This document shows, one piece after another, positions 14,387 to 25,099 of a stretch of DNA of 64,000 nt; the first letter of the stretch is position 1; each line of letters begins with the position of its first letter. The notes beneath the pieces were generated by a model. That model did not search any database and was not told where the DNA came from. It worked only from the letters and a program-made list of their open reading frames with translations. The translations under genes and the position numbers were made by a program. The stretch is taken from assembly GCA_002682825.1 (NCBI GenBank), contig NOKP01000002.1, positions 3,289,378 to 3,353,377 of the forward strand, given 5' to 3'. This DNA is from Neonectria sp. B-13. Lineage: Eukaryota > Ascomycota > Sordariomycetes > Hypocreales > Nectriaceae.

Positions 14387-15815
14387 TGCTGAAGGGTGGG
14401 TAGGACAGGGATATGGGTTGCATTGCAACATACAATGGCATCTCGGATGTCAAGTTTTCTTTCGCTTCTGGTACAGAGCTGTTGTTTTTGCCAGCTTCAT
14501 TTTTCGTTAGATTAGCATCCCGGCGGCGGCGCATCGGGAGCAGAAGGATAAGAGATGCTTCCGCGGGGGATTACCCTGGTTGATACCCCGTACGTCTTAA
14601 GACTGACTGGTCGGCTTTTCTTTTTGTTGTACATTTCAGGTCGGGAGAAGAATGGAACTTATGGGGAAGAACCTGACATGCACTCTATTATCCCTGATAT
14701 ACACTCGAGGCATGAGGCGTACGATTTTCACGGCGGATTTGACCAGCAGTGTTGACCCTTCAATCAATGCAATGACTCATACATAAATGCTCTTAAAGCC
14801 TGAAGCGCTTGCTCGTGTTCTAATAGCAGTTCCTTCCGCACTTATTCCTCGCAATCTACCTATGTGACTTCAGTCTTCGTCGGTGATGTCCGCTCTCCCT
14901 TCCTCCCTTCCTCCCGATCTCATCGACTCCTTCGACCCCCCGCCCTTCCGACCTCCCCAGCGCCTTAGGGCCCTACCGCGTGCAGCTTCGAGCTACCCCT
15001 TTGGCACCTTTGGGCCTACTGATCCCCCGATTTCTTCGCTTCTATTTTCAGATGTTCTGCAAATATTTCACTAGAATAGTTCCTAAACGTATCTGCCAAT
15101 TTCAAGGAGTATAGTTTGGGGACCAAAAGACGGGGGTGCCAGCTTTCTTGGCTCACTGAGGGATGTCGGGGATAAACCCAAGCTGACCGGCTCGAAGAAA
15201 AGGTCCGGAGTTGAACCATCTTGGATCTGTCGTTGGAACAGAGGAGTGGTGGATGAAATATAGATATATGGATGCGATGAGGAAGGAGGAGGAAGAAGAC
15301 GGATGAGGCAGAACGTGAAAGAGAGATTAAATACCTTCCTGAGATAGCTCACAGTGAATCGCACCATCTCGTGATGAACTGTAAGTTGAGGGGAAGTGTC
15401 GTTTGTCTAAACAGTGACTGGTGTTCGAAAAAGAGTACCGCCTCGACGACCCCGAAGGAAAGATGCACTTACTCGGCAGAATCCCAATAATACTTGAGCA
15501 GTAACAAGACGACGTACTTATGTACAGCTCACTTATCACCTCTACGAGGGCAGAATGTGACATTTGATGTGATTTCCTCTTGAATTAATCATCCTGCTCC
15601 ACGTCTGCTTCAATTGCTCTTCGCTGTGAGCCAGAGGGAACACTGACCAGCATTATGGCAGGCAGTCTATTCCTAAGAGGATTGAGTTACGCTCAGCACA
15701 CTGCCGCTCAGATTGGTATGCTTCTGACTGATGGGACTGGGCTGCAAGCATCTCACCGTGGCAAAGGTCCAAAACCATCCGCTCCAGAGTCTTCCCTAAA
15801 CATTCTCCGTCTCCC
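14387..15815. other. Intergenic region with a decayed repeat relic
   Basis: The first few hundred bases are the dynein 3' flank. From 14862 to 15333 the segment shares two short stretches with a relic at 25.1-26.9 kb. These are 14862-14894 against 25092-25124 (31 of 33 bases identical) and 15295-15333 against 26823-26861 (about 30 of 39). On the minus strand they would be the end and the start of the same unit. A minus-strand frame at 15016-15219 (67 aa) lies inside but has no recognisable features. I see no intact gene. Confidence 0.4.
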
Positions 15816-16455
15816 TCAAACCCCCTCGCCACAACTCACACCGGGATCGTGCCCCAGACACACCGCCGTAGCATAATCCCCATCGTGGCTTATAGAAACC
15901 ATGGCGCTGTCGTCTGCCTCAGCGCCCTCCTCGCCGCTCTTAATCCTCGCCACCGGCGGCCCGCTTCCCAGGCGCTCGCCCACTACTGCGCGCCTCTCGA
16001 TGATCACGTCGTGGAACGTCAACGGGCGATGCGAGTGCGCCTTGATGGCTGCCTCTTTTGCCGCGAACCTGGCGAACGGGCGAGGTTAGCTGGTTCGATT
16101 CCTCCCGTAGGTTAAGCATCGGCGCAGTGTCAACGTACCTCCCTGCGATGAACGCCGCACACCTCCATAGCTCAGGGTCCCGCGATGCCATTTCCTCATG
16201 CGCCGGCTGGCCCTCCTTTGACGATGCCGCTTTACGATCACTTAGAAGAACTGGCACGCGCGTCAAAACATGTAGCCGCGCATCGCCGTGGGCCTGCTCC
16301 TCTGGGGCGAGGACGCGATTCACAAAGCGCGTGGCGCGTGGACTGGAGAGAATGCGAAAGATGCGCGAGATCTGACAAATGTCAGTCCCGACATTCAGTG
16401 GGAAAGGGAAGGGTCGCAGAGGCCTCATATGCAGGTAAAGACGATGCTTCTTCAT
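15816..16455 (-). CDS. ppt2: Holo-[acyl-carrier-protein] synthase, AcpS/Ppt2 type
   Basis: 4'-phosphopantetheinyl transferase that moves phosphopantetheine from CoA to the serine of apo-ACP. The small stand-alone fungal form (yeast Ppt2) activates the mitochondrial fatty-acid-synthase ACP. Exons on the minus strand are 16455-16139 and 16068-15816. The 70-nt intron (16069-16138) starts GTACGT, has a CTAAC branch site and ends CAG, giving 189 aa. The diagnostic AcpS signatures are visible: VGTDICQISRI near the N-terminus (Mg/CoA-binding Asp) and FAAKEAAIKA directly after the splice junction. The KEA triad glutamate is therefore encoded just past the intron. The start is uncertain: an in-frame ATG nine codons downstream (16428) would give 180 aa and better matches the conserved N-terminus. 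The only upstream sequence is a short basic stretch that could belong to a mitochondrial leader. Confidence 0.87.
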
Positions 16456-16995
16456 GCATAAGTCCAGTCAAGCAAGGGAGACTCAAACTCAGAGCGACCA
16501 TCCCGTTCTCATCCCGCGATAAACCGAGCTAAGGTGCCATGGCTTGTGGGTTAGGGTGAGGCGGCAACTTATCGATAGTGAAGCTGGCCTGAGCGCCACG
16601 GGAGAAGTAGTGGAGACCAACCTTTAACGACGTCATTGATGACGACCGAGGTAAGTTTCGTCCGCCAGACATGCAGATCACGATGAATATCAAGAATTGC
16701 TTTAATTCAAAGCGCCTGAAATGAGCGTGTAAAGAATTCATAATATATGCTGGGCCTACCCCGACGCCAAGCCGGCCATACTCCACACGATTATAGTCCC
16801 GTTAAGCAGAGACCCGCCCGATTCCCCATTGGCATCGTAGAACGCGCGAACAGAAATCCCCTTCCAACCAAACAGACTAGGCCCTTAGGCCTCACAGTTC
16901 AACCCTTGACGACTGGATGAGGAATGGAGACATATAATTGTTGAGAAATAAATGTCTGCCAATCCAATTCACGTAAGAAGCTTGGATAAAGCTTC
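16456..16995. other. Spacer between the ppt2 start and the DUF1774 stop
   Basis: This interval holds the promoter side of the holo-ACP synthase gene and the 3' end of the DUF1774 gene, both transcribed leftward. Short minus-strand frames such as 16529-16786 have no recognisable motifs and no good splice context. I see no additional gene. Confidence 0.4.
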
Positions 16996-18065
16996 TTACT
17001 CGGCGAGAAGCGGTGCGCGCTCCTGGTCGGCCTCAGGAGCTTGCCTCCATGAGAATTCTTGGCCACGCCACGCGGGGACCGCCACTACCAGCGTCAAAAT
17101 GAACAGAACAGACATGATAACGAAGGCAAAGATCCACTGGAAGGCGATGACCTGGTGGCCAAACTGGGCGACGCCGAGGGAGGCCGCGAGCACGCTGAGG
17201 GCAAATCCGATGGTGTAATCCTATAATGGTGTCAGTGTCAAAATCGCCGCCTTCAAGAAAAGTAACTCACCTTGTAAATGACGATGAAGAACAGTCCATA
17301 GGCGAGAATGGCCCAAATGAAAATGTTGCCAAAGATGCGGGGCACCAGGTGATGAGGGTGGGGGATCATCAATGCGCCGTTCCAGTAGATAGCAACGAAA
17401 GTCCATGCCAGAGGGCCAGAGACCACGGGAGCATGGATGAAGCGAGGGTAAGTGTTGTGGCGGAAGTAGAGGGAGGACAGGTTGAAGAAGTTGAGCACCA
17501 AGATGAGCTCGGCCCACTTGAAGTGAGATCGAACAAAGAGCATGACGAAGGCAAAGTGGAAGAGGTTGTTGAAGATGAAGTGGCTTCCAACGCTGGCGGC
17601 AGCGTGAACAATGTCGGTGTTGCTCGAGAAGAGCTGACCGATGTAACCAGCCTGGAGAATGAAGAGCACGATCCTGATGGGGGGGAAGTCATTAGCATAA
17701 ACCAGGGCGAGAGGGAGCCGATGTGGCCAATGCGTACCAGTAAATGGAGGTAATAGTGGCGTTTAAGGTAAAGGCAGTGCGGTACAGATCATTCTGGTCC
17801 CAGATGCGCCTCCGAATGGTGTGCCCATCGTGGGGTTCGTTGATGGTGTAGTAGACGGAGACGACGAGGGCGAGGAGCCAAGTGAGGACAGTAAGGATCT
17901 TGTACGTGAGGATAGCCCCGGAGGTGTGGGACTCCTTCTTGCTGAAGGGGTTCACTGTGACGATGGATGTGGTTAGTTTTGGGATCATTTCAATGGCCGC
18001 AGGGGAGAGAGCGGACTTGAGGCTGCACGGGATGGATACGTACGCTGGCTCCAGTTGGTCGCCAT
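16996..18065 (-). CDS. DUF1774-family multi-pass membrane protein
   Basis: Fungal integral membrane protein of unknown function; the sequence style matches the Pfam DUF1774 family. Minus-strand exons are 18065-18044, 17954-17738, 17673-17271 and 17220-16996. Introns of 89, 64 and 50 nt have GTACGT, GTACGC and GTGAGT donors, and phases close exactly to 288 aa. After a very short first exon (MATNWSQ) the protein has about seven hydrophobic segments. The first lies around ILTVLTWLLALVVSVYYTI, and others follow around residues 70-90, 100-120, 130-145, 155-175, 190-230 and 245-265. A conserved hydrophilic loop, NEPHDGHTIRRRIWDQ, follows the first segment. The C-terminus is short and cytosol-like (ending ERAPLLAE). 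The donor after the 22-nt first exon is inferred from frame; an alternative start at an ATG in intron 1 would omit MATNWSQ. The cellular role is unknown. Confidence 0.85.
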
Positions 18066-18906
18066 GGTGGACGATTTCGCAGACTCAAACGATCTAGAAG
18101 CTTGCTGGGTATCGAAGGAGGAACTGTAGCACAGCTGCCTCGTGCTAGAACTCGAAAGGAGTAGAAATGTGGGGACGAGTTGTGTGGGTGTTGTCGCAGA
18201 TGGAGAGGATGAGAGGAGGAAGAAGCGTCGTGTGCAGATGTGATGGAGGGAGGAGAAAGCATTTAAAGGTCCCATCAGGTCCAAGACGGCATTTGCGGGG
18301 AACCACCTCAGTGAAGGCGGCTGGAGGGGAGGGGTGGCTTCAGCGAGCACCCAAGGATTTCCCTGGCCGGACCGCCGTGAGCAGCAACTAACAATGGTCC
18401 CTCAATCCATGTCACACGGAGGAGGAAGAGCCTGAGGCGGAAGGTAAGGTAAAACAAACAACGAGCCCGCCAGGGTACCCAGCAGTGGAATGGGAACGAG
18501 CGAGCGATGCGCATGACGCCTTTGGGACGCACTAGTCCCACGACTGACTGACTGACTACCTCGGACTTGCTGGTCTTGGTTACTGCTAGATACTGCGTCA
18601 GACCCAGGCCCCATCGGACACAATCGGCTGTGGCTGCGGTTGTGTGAGTCCGTCAGTCAAGTCAAGCACGGTGCTAAAGCAAGGCCATATGACCTTGTTG
18701 AAGGTGTCTGGGGAGACGCTTGGGGACGGGATTGCCCTGCGGGGGCGGGATTAGCAGCAGAGGGTCGCTTCACCGGAGAATTTCCAGCAGGACGAGCGAG
18801 GATTGGCTTTGGGAGATGGGTGGAAGCACGAGTATCCCCGTACCTTGGAGGCCTGGATACTCGGATGGGAGCATCCGTCAGATGGATAATGTCGGTGCAG
18901 CAAGTA

Positions 18907-18932
18907 CCCCCCCCCCCCCCCCCCCCCCCCCC
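18907..18932. repeat. Poly-C homopolymer, 26 nt
   Basis: An uninterrupted run of 26 C on the plus strand, just before two AAGTAC motifs. Homopolymers of this length are unstable and error-prone in sequencing, so the true length is uncertain. Confidence 0.9.
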
Positions 18933-19190
18933 TAACAAGTACGAAGTACATGTCGATACAACAGGTCCTGTTCCCTAAGTACTTAGCCACATTCATTCAA
19001 CTGTCCCACGCCCCATCAGATCCCGCTAAAGCATTGAATGAGTGGTCGCTTCTGAGAGAAGGGAGATAGACATGTCCCAGTCCCAGTCCAACTACAAGGA
19101 ATGAATGAATATCTCCATACAAGCACCTGGGCCAATCTTCTACAACCGAACGACCAAAGTTCTCAGTCTTGCCCTGACCAACTTCCGACA

Positions 19191-19274
19191 GCTGCGTGCT
19201 GCGTGCTGCGTGCTGCGTGCTGCGTGCTGCGTGCTGCGTGCTGCGTGCTGCGTGCTGCGTGCTGCGTGCTGCGT
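19191..19274. repeat. Perfect heptamer microsatellite, (GCTGCGT) x 12
   Basis: Twelve exact head-to-tail copies of GCTGCGT fill 84 bases. Because seven is not a multiple of three, the array is open in several frames and creates spurious Cys/Ala/Arg-rich ORFs on both strands. It is followed at once by GTACTTCGTA. Confidence 0.95.
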
Positions 19275-20864
19275 ACTTCGTAGGCGTACTTCGCAGAGGG
19301 GAACGCGTGGTGCATGCGGCAAGGCAAGCCTGCATTCAGGCCGGGTGCAGGAAAAGGGCGTCACAGGGACAGGCTGATTGGCTGTGGATGATCTGGAATG
19401 ACGACGTTGACTTTCACCCGCAACTTGCTTCAGCTCCGGCGGCAGGTTAGCCAGGCTAGCAATGCTTCCCCACCCCCCAGCCGTCCAGGTATCGAAGGCA
19501 TCGAAACGAACGAAGTAGAGCGAGTACCAACATGGTGTTAGGCTTCTGCGCACGGCAGACGCCCGTGCGCTATCATTTACATGGTTTCCCCCAGGGTTCG
19601 TCGAGGCACGGCAGGCGTCGCCGTTGCACCCACGGGACCATCCAACCATAAGCCCAGCCAATCAGTTGTCAACCAGCCACTCCATCGTCATTGACCACCC
19701 GCCTCCACCACAGTTGTGATTCTCACCAGCTTGTTTGTCCGTCATCTTTGGACCTGCACTTTGCGCGCTTTGCTTTGCACTTTGCAGCACAAGCAAGCGT
19801 GCCTTGTTTGAAAATTTGCCCCTCTGTCAGGACAAGCGTCATCTTGACTAACAAGGCAAACCCTCATGCAGGCATCGTTTCATCAAGTCACTCGGTCGTC
19901 AGCCAGTCGGTTCTCAGACCAAGATTGCTACTACCCATGAAACCATCATACGAATTCACAATGCGACTGTGTTGCTGTACTGTACAAATACTGCAACGTA
20001 CTGCAAAAGCACCTGCAGCTGCAGCTTGCAGGCTTGTCTTGCAGGTTCGTCTTGCAGTGCAGAGTGCAGGCACGCAGTTGCAATTCGCCGTGTTTCAGTC
20101 GTCACACCCACTAATAACCCCATTCTCACACCATCTCGCTCGCGCTCTCACTCTCTCACACTTCTCGTGAGTCGTCCGCGATCCCAACCCAACCACACCA
20201 TCGACTCACTCGCCCACTCACTCCCCCGCTATTGTTGCCCTCACGCATCTCTTGCAGAGGTGTGCGTACCACCCTACGAGTACTTTGCACACCATCTACA
20301 GTCCACTGTTTCTAGATCCTTGTTCCCCCCATCCATCTTGCAGAGTTGCACCTCCCGACAGTCATCTTCGGCCGTCCAAACTCCAAACTGGCCATTTGTT
20401 TGCACAACCAAATCTCCAAGTGGAACCTGAACCCACGTTGGGCCGTCCCAGCAAAGCCCAAGAGACATCGCAGCATTCGAGATGCGGGAGGCATGGCTTC
20501 TCTCAAAACCTGCGGTGTTAGCCGGACGGCTGACCTGGTCCTCACAGAGATTGAGCATCAAGAATGCGCAGCAAAACCGTCACGGCTTTCTTCTTCTTTT
20601 ATCATTCAAGCACCAAGCACAGTGCAACCCCATTCTTCAATCTTCTATACAGTTGCCCCAGGCTTCTCATGCTATCTCCAGGCAATCTCCCTCATACTGC
20701 TTATTTTCAGGTCCCATGCAACCACTTTAGATGTATACCGGAACGCCCACGCCCAAAAATCAGGTCGTGCCCATCAAAGCTATCCCCGAGCCCAGTGTCA
20801 CCAACTAGTTTCGCCCACATACATGCACATACTCATACCCCATCCATACCGGCAAGCCCCGGGT

Positions 20865-21395
20865 TCATTGCCGATTTCTTGAAGAGTTGCCAAAGAGCCT
20901 GTCACCGGCATCCCTCCAATTCTCCAAGCTTGATTGTCGCGACTGTGGCTTGGTCGGTTTCCAGTCCGTATCTGGTCTCTGCTGGCCGAGATAACCATCT
21001 TTGAGCCGCTTCTTCGTTGACGTCTTGTCCGCTTGGTTGTTGAAATCCCTGCTCCTCTGGGACCGATTGTTCAGTTGAGTGGAGTACGTTGGCCTCGTCC
21101 TATCCTCCAGATTCCCCCGCTGCCCGCTTGTCTTGAAAAGTTCAGAATTCTGGCGGATGCTGTACGGGTCGCGTGTGTATTCGATGCACAGTTCGACTGA
21201 GACAGACGTGCCGCTCTCGAGGCGAGGGCTGGCACTGCGAGCACGACAAGGCTCGTCCTTTTCGATGGGTTCGTATACATTCGGGATGAGAGGTTCTTCG
21301 CTCAAGTGGCTCCGCGTGTATCTTTCTCTTTCCGTCTGATCGATCTCATCGCGATATAGGCCAAGAAAGTCATCCAGGTGGATAATGGCGCCCAT
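20865..21395 (-). CDS. Hypothetical hydrophilic protein (weak)
   Basis: Single open frame of 176 aa starting at ATG 21395 in a good context (AAAACATGGGC) after a purine-rich leader. The N-terminal half looks protein-like: MGAIIHLDDFLGLYRDE is followed by an acidic, proline-containing segment. The C-terminal half is a charged, Arg/Asn/Gln-rich low-complexity tail. There is no signal peptide, membrane segment or known domain. It is divergent from the Clr5-domain gene, with about 900 bp between starts. It could be a lineage-specific gene, a first exon, or a chance frame in GC-rich DNA. I do not recognise it. Confidence 0.3.
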   Translation of the reverse strand: MGAIIHLDDFLGLYRDEIDQTERERYTRSHLSEEPLIPNVYEPIEKDEPCRARSASPRLESGTSVSVELCIEYTRDPYSIRQNSELFKTSGQRGNLEDRTRPTYSTQLNNRSQRSRDFNNQADKTSTKKRLKDGYLGQQRPDTDWKPTKPQSRQSSLENWRDAGDRLFGNSSRNRQ

Positions 21396-22298
21396 GTTTT
21401 CCTTTTCCTTGGGAGAATTAGGTGGCGGTGATAAGTAGAGAAACTGAGAAGAATGAGATGACGGTGGCTCCTTTTGTGTCTAGGTGGCTCTGCTTGGGCT
21501 TTAAGCACTCATGGGCATCGACGGTGGACCCGGGGCTCGGCATGTGTCGATTGTATTTTGGGTGGGAATCACGCATTACATATACACACAGGTCCAACTT
21601 ACTTGATACATCATCAGCAGCGGTAAAACACGGACCGAGTTGGGCGACTGGCAGACGGTCATTGGGCCGTGATGTCGTGGGCAGCCCAACTACGGATCCA
21701 GCATTCGGAATTGTCAAAGTCACCAGGAAAACCCCACGCCAACCCAACACGACGCCAGCACGAAGTACGCCAGCACTCCAACAGCTCAGCCCAAATTCCA
21801 AAAGCGCGCAGTCCGGGGTCTCGGGTCATGCAGCGGGGTTCCAAGATATGCTACGCTACAGCACGTTCAGCTGCGCCGCCGGCCCAACTCGCATTGGCCG
21901 CTGGATATATGCCAATGAGAAGGCTACGCCGAGCAGTGCCACAACCACTGCTCGAAATTACAATTGCGCATTTCGCTCCAAGACTGCGGCGATACAGGTT
22001 GCCTCATGAGGCGACCGTCCAGGTGGCTTGCTGCTGCGGGCGGTAGCTTGGGCTTTCCGCTCGCGACCAACGCGAGAGAAGGCTCATAAGGAGGAGAGTG
22101 TCGCCATGTCGCGAGTCGGCTGGCATGTCTTCAATCTCCTCATTGTTCTCGAGGTCTTGGACTTGAATATATTTGTCTCGCTTTTGTCTCGCTGGACCTA
22201 CTTTACCTGGTGTGCTTTTGCTGCCTCCCAGAGCCCTTCATCCGCCTTGGCCTCCGTACGAACAAGTCATCCGCGAATGGTAACCGTAACCAGACGTG
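21396..22298. other. Putative divergent promoter region
   Basis: About 900 bp between the weak minus-strand ORF and the Clr5-domain gene. Frames at 21422-22046 are open on the plus strand but lack family features or a smooth splice into the Clr5 frame. A short upstream exon of the Clr5 gene cannot be excluded. Confidence 0.35.
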
Positions 22299-24133
22299 AT
22301 GGGGGACACGACAGTTTCCGTGGTGAGGGGGTTTGGCCGTAAAGGCAAAGAAAGGCACCGACGCTCTACTCGCATCACAGATGCCACCTGGGACTTCTAC
22401 AAGCCCTTGCTGTGCAGGCTCTGGAAGTCGTACACTCTGGCTGTGGTCATGACTTTTATGAAGCAACGCTTTGCTTTCGCTCCAAGGTATGTCAGCATCT
22501 GTGTGGCCGACGCTCGTTCTGGGCCGTGTCATCTGATCTCGTCACCATCGCCAATAGCAAGCGCCAGTACGGCTACCGATTTGAGAAATGGAAGATGAGG
22601 AAATACAATTCGGCCGACAAGACGGGCACTCCGCGGAACTCGACAAAGATTGAGGAACTGCCCAATGAGGAAATAGTCAACGAATTCTTCGAGAGCGTGT
22701 CTCAGGGCCTTCACATCCACAGGTTCGGGTCCCATTCATCGTTCCTCGATATTCCCGGCGTCGGCGGCAACTACAACGAGGCCACCCATCACGCCCCAAG
22801 CAACGCATCCGCAACCTCCGCGGCCTCCGATATCGATGTCGATGTCGATGTCGATGCCGATACAAGCTTCATCGATGAAGACACCGACTTTGAAGACGTT
22901 GTTTCGCTGCCGGGAACGCCCACCCCGTCCATACGTTATCCTTGGGAATCCGACGACGAAGCAAAGAAGCTCGTTGCCGACTTCTGCGCTGCCATGTCAG
23001 ACGACCAGAATTCCTTTGACCTCTACTCCAACCTCTTCGACTCCCTCACAAGCTCGCCCGAATCGTCGGCCTCGGCCAAGAACCTGGTCATCACCTCCTT
23101 TGCGCGTGTCGCCCAGCGGCCCAAGAATGCAAAGGTTGCTCGGGACGTACTCACACGTTATCGAGATCAGGTCCGACGCAGCGGTTCAGATCGTCCTTTT
23201 CTGTTCTCGATGCTCGACGCGAACCTGGAGGAACAGGAGGAGAAGGAGGAGAACTCGGGGAAGGGTGCGGTTCGTCTTCGCATTTGCGATAACATCCGGA
23301 AAGTGCTCGTCAACGACACTACACTCGGCGATATCCCCCACAACTACTCGGCCATCGACCTCGTAACCTATCACTTCCTCTCCTCTGGCTTGGAAGTTTA
23401 CGAGAAGACACCTGCCACTGCCGATGGCCGACCTCCAACGTTGTCACTTGAAGACCTACTTTACCAATACGTTTATAAGCAACCCTTCGCCGAGACTATC
23501 CGCCACGGCGACAGCTCTCCGTTGCGCATCTGCATCACCTGGTGTGCCAGACAGCTAAAGATCAACCACAAGATTCCCCACGAGGTCGCCTCTATTCCCC
23601 GCAACCACATGCAACGCCAGTGGTGTGACAATGTTCACCTCTTCTGCACTCTCTGGCATGCCATGCTCATCTCGGTTCAGAATGGCACCCCACCGCCTTG
23701 GTACGCTCCCTGCGAGTCTGCCCTCGGCATCTCCCCTTCTGAGCTCCTCGTCACTGTGTGCTGGATGCTTGGCGCCGAGGCCAGTACGCCCGACTCGCCC
23801 AACGACATCCTCCATCGCGCCGACGTAGTTGCCAAGTCCATGGCTCGGCTGTCGGAGCCCGAACTCTGGATCAGGTTCCTCGGGAAGTTTACGTGGATGA
23901 ACAAGCTCGTCGACCCGGATGACGAGGACAAGGCGTTTGAAGCCATCATACTCCGGCACACCCGCCGCTACATCTCCGCCACCCTCAACGTCCAACTACC
24001 ATTCCCAGCCGACGAGCCGCATGTCCCGAGCCTTGATCTATTCGGAGAGTTCGAGTCGTTTGCAACTAGCCCTGACTACGGCAGCAACCCGTTGCTTGAT
24101 GGCTTTGACCCGCTGCGTGCTATGGAGTTGTAG
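22299..24133 (+). CDS. Clr5-domain protein
   Basis: The N-terminus carries a Clr5 domain, a fungal-specific helical module named from the S. pombe heterochromatin factor Clr5 and common in filamentous fungi. It runs at about residues 24-80: WDFYKPLLCRLW, then VVMTFMKQRFAF, then KRQYGYRFEKWKMRKY. Exons are 22299-22486 and 22558-24133. The 71-nt GTATGT intron lies inside the domain and is required to join its halves. The product is 587 aa. An Asp/Val repeat encoded by iterated GATGTC lies near residue 140. The rest is a long acidic helical region with no second domain I can name. The ATG at 22299 is the nearest in-frame start but its context is mediocre, so a further upstream exon is possible. 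Likely nuclear; the function of this family member is unknown. Confidence 0.8.
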
Positions 24134-25091
24134 CTTGGGGATACCGAGCTTTGCATCCGACTTGGACGATATTTCAATTCTAGTAGGATGAGTGGTAAAC
24201 GGGTCCTGCTCGTTGTGTTTTCTACTCGTCTATCTCTCTACTCCGTTCGTTAGATACCCGCCATTCTCTTAAGGCTGTTGCATACTATATTGCAATTTTA
24301 TTTTACTTCATCACAGCTCACATTCAGTACAAGTCGCAACGCACTGCCACTATTTAGCATTCAAAGTATGAAACAGCTTTCTAACAAGTAAATACCCCAA
24401 TATACACTAGCATTCGCTCCAGTCACATAAGTAATTGTAAATCCGTATCTCCAGTTTCCTGGAGCCTGTTCCTCTCATGACGCTCTTTGTCCCTCATTGA
24501 CGCACATCCCTCTCTCGCTCCTCATCGACATTCATGGAATACCATTCGTTCCTTTCGGCTCCCATTAATTGGTTGTTGGCGACCCTTTCATCTCTCATAT
24601 ATTGCCTTGGTTCACCCTAGTCCTATATTCAGCAGTGCTGTCTCGAGCCGCTGTTGCTTCAATCCCTTCCGTATCACGACCCTCCCGAGTGGTGTCACTC
24701 TCTTCGTCTCCTTCTTTTCCTGTTTTCTTCCTTTCGTCACCACCTATTCTGCATCACGGTGACAGGCATTATTTTACTATGTGATGTCGTGACGGAGGCA
24801 ATGCAAAGGTGGCAGACACGACTAGCTATTATACAAGCAAAACATCAGCGGAATGTCCAAGCCAATTCATAAGCTATCAATTATTGAACACTTTATAGTA
24901 TTAAGAGAAGAGTGAAGCTATTTAAAGGCCACTTAATATTCTAAGCAATATATAAAAACATTATGTATAAATCCTTTAGTCTCAGTTTATATCCTTAGGG
25001 AAATATAATAACATTATTTATAAATCTTTTAGTCTTAGTTTATATTTTTAAGTAAATATAAAATATTATACCTTATGTAAAAGCATAACCC
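24134..25091. other. 3' flank grading into AT-rich DNA
   Basis: No gene. After the Clr5-domain stop the sequence becomes AT-rich, most strongly at 24880-25080. It contains a 53-bp tandem duplication, and the composition differs sharply from the flanking genes, as in fungal repeat relics. Confidence 0.5.
24958..25063. repeat. 53-bp tandem duplication with C-to-T-biased divergence
   Basis: Copy 1 (24958-25010) and copy 2 (25011-25063) align end to end. Most differences are C/T or G/A: ATCCTTTAGTCTCAG against ATCTTTTAGTCTTAG, and CCTTAGG against TTTTAAG. Both copies are AT-rich. Confidence 0.75.
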
Positions 25092-25099
25092 ATGTGACT

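Larger units (their letters stand above)
18066..20864. other. Repeat-rich intergenic region
   Basis: No supportable gene. The interval holds a (TGAC)n-like run near 18541-18556, a 26-nt poly-C tract (18907-18932), a 12-copy heptamer array (19191-19274) and several TACTTCGTA/TACGAAGTA motifs. Between about 19690 and 20860 the plus strand is rich in CA and CT. The open frames there, for example 20346-20882, are low in complexity and show no conserved pattern. Confidence 0.45.

Noticed and set aside
16092..16102. Perfect Pol III B-box sequence on the plus strand
   Set aside because: It falls inside the holo-ACP synthase intron region, with no A box or cloverleaf around it.
19191..19274. CRISPR-like array
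   Set aside because: Direct heptamers with no spacers in a eukaryotic genome: a microsatellite.
19101..19661. Cys/Ala-rich frames across the heptamer array
   Set aside because: They exist only because GCTGCGT is stop-free in several frames.
20346..20882. 178-codon plus-strand frame
   Set aside because: Low-complexity His/Ser/Pro translation, overlaps another open frame, and has no splice or domain support.
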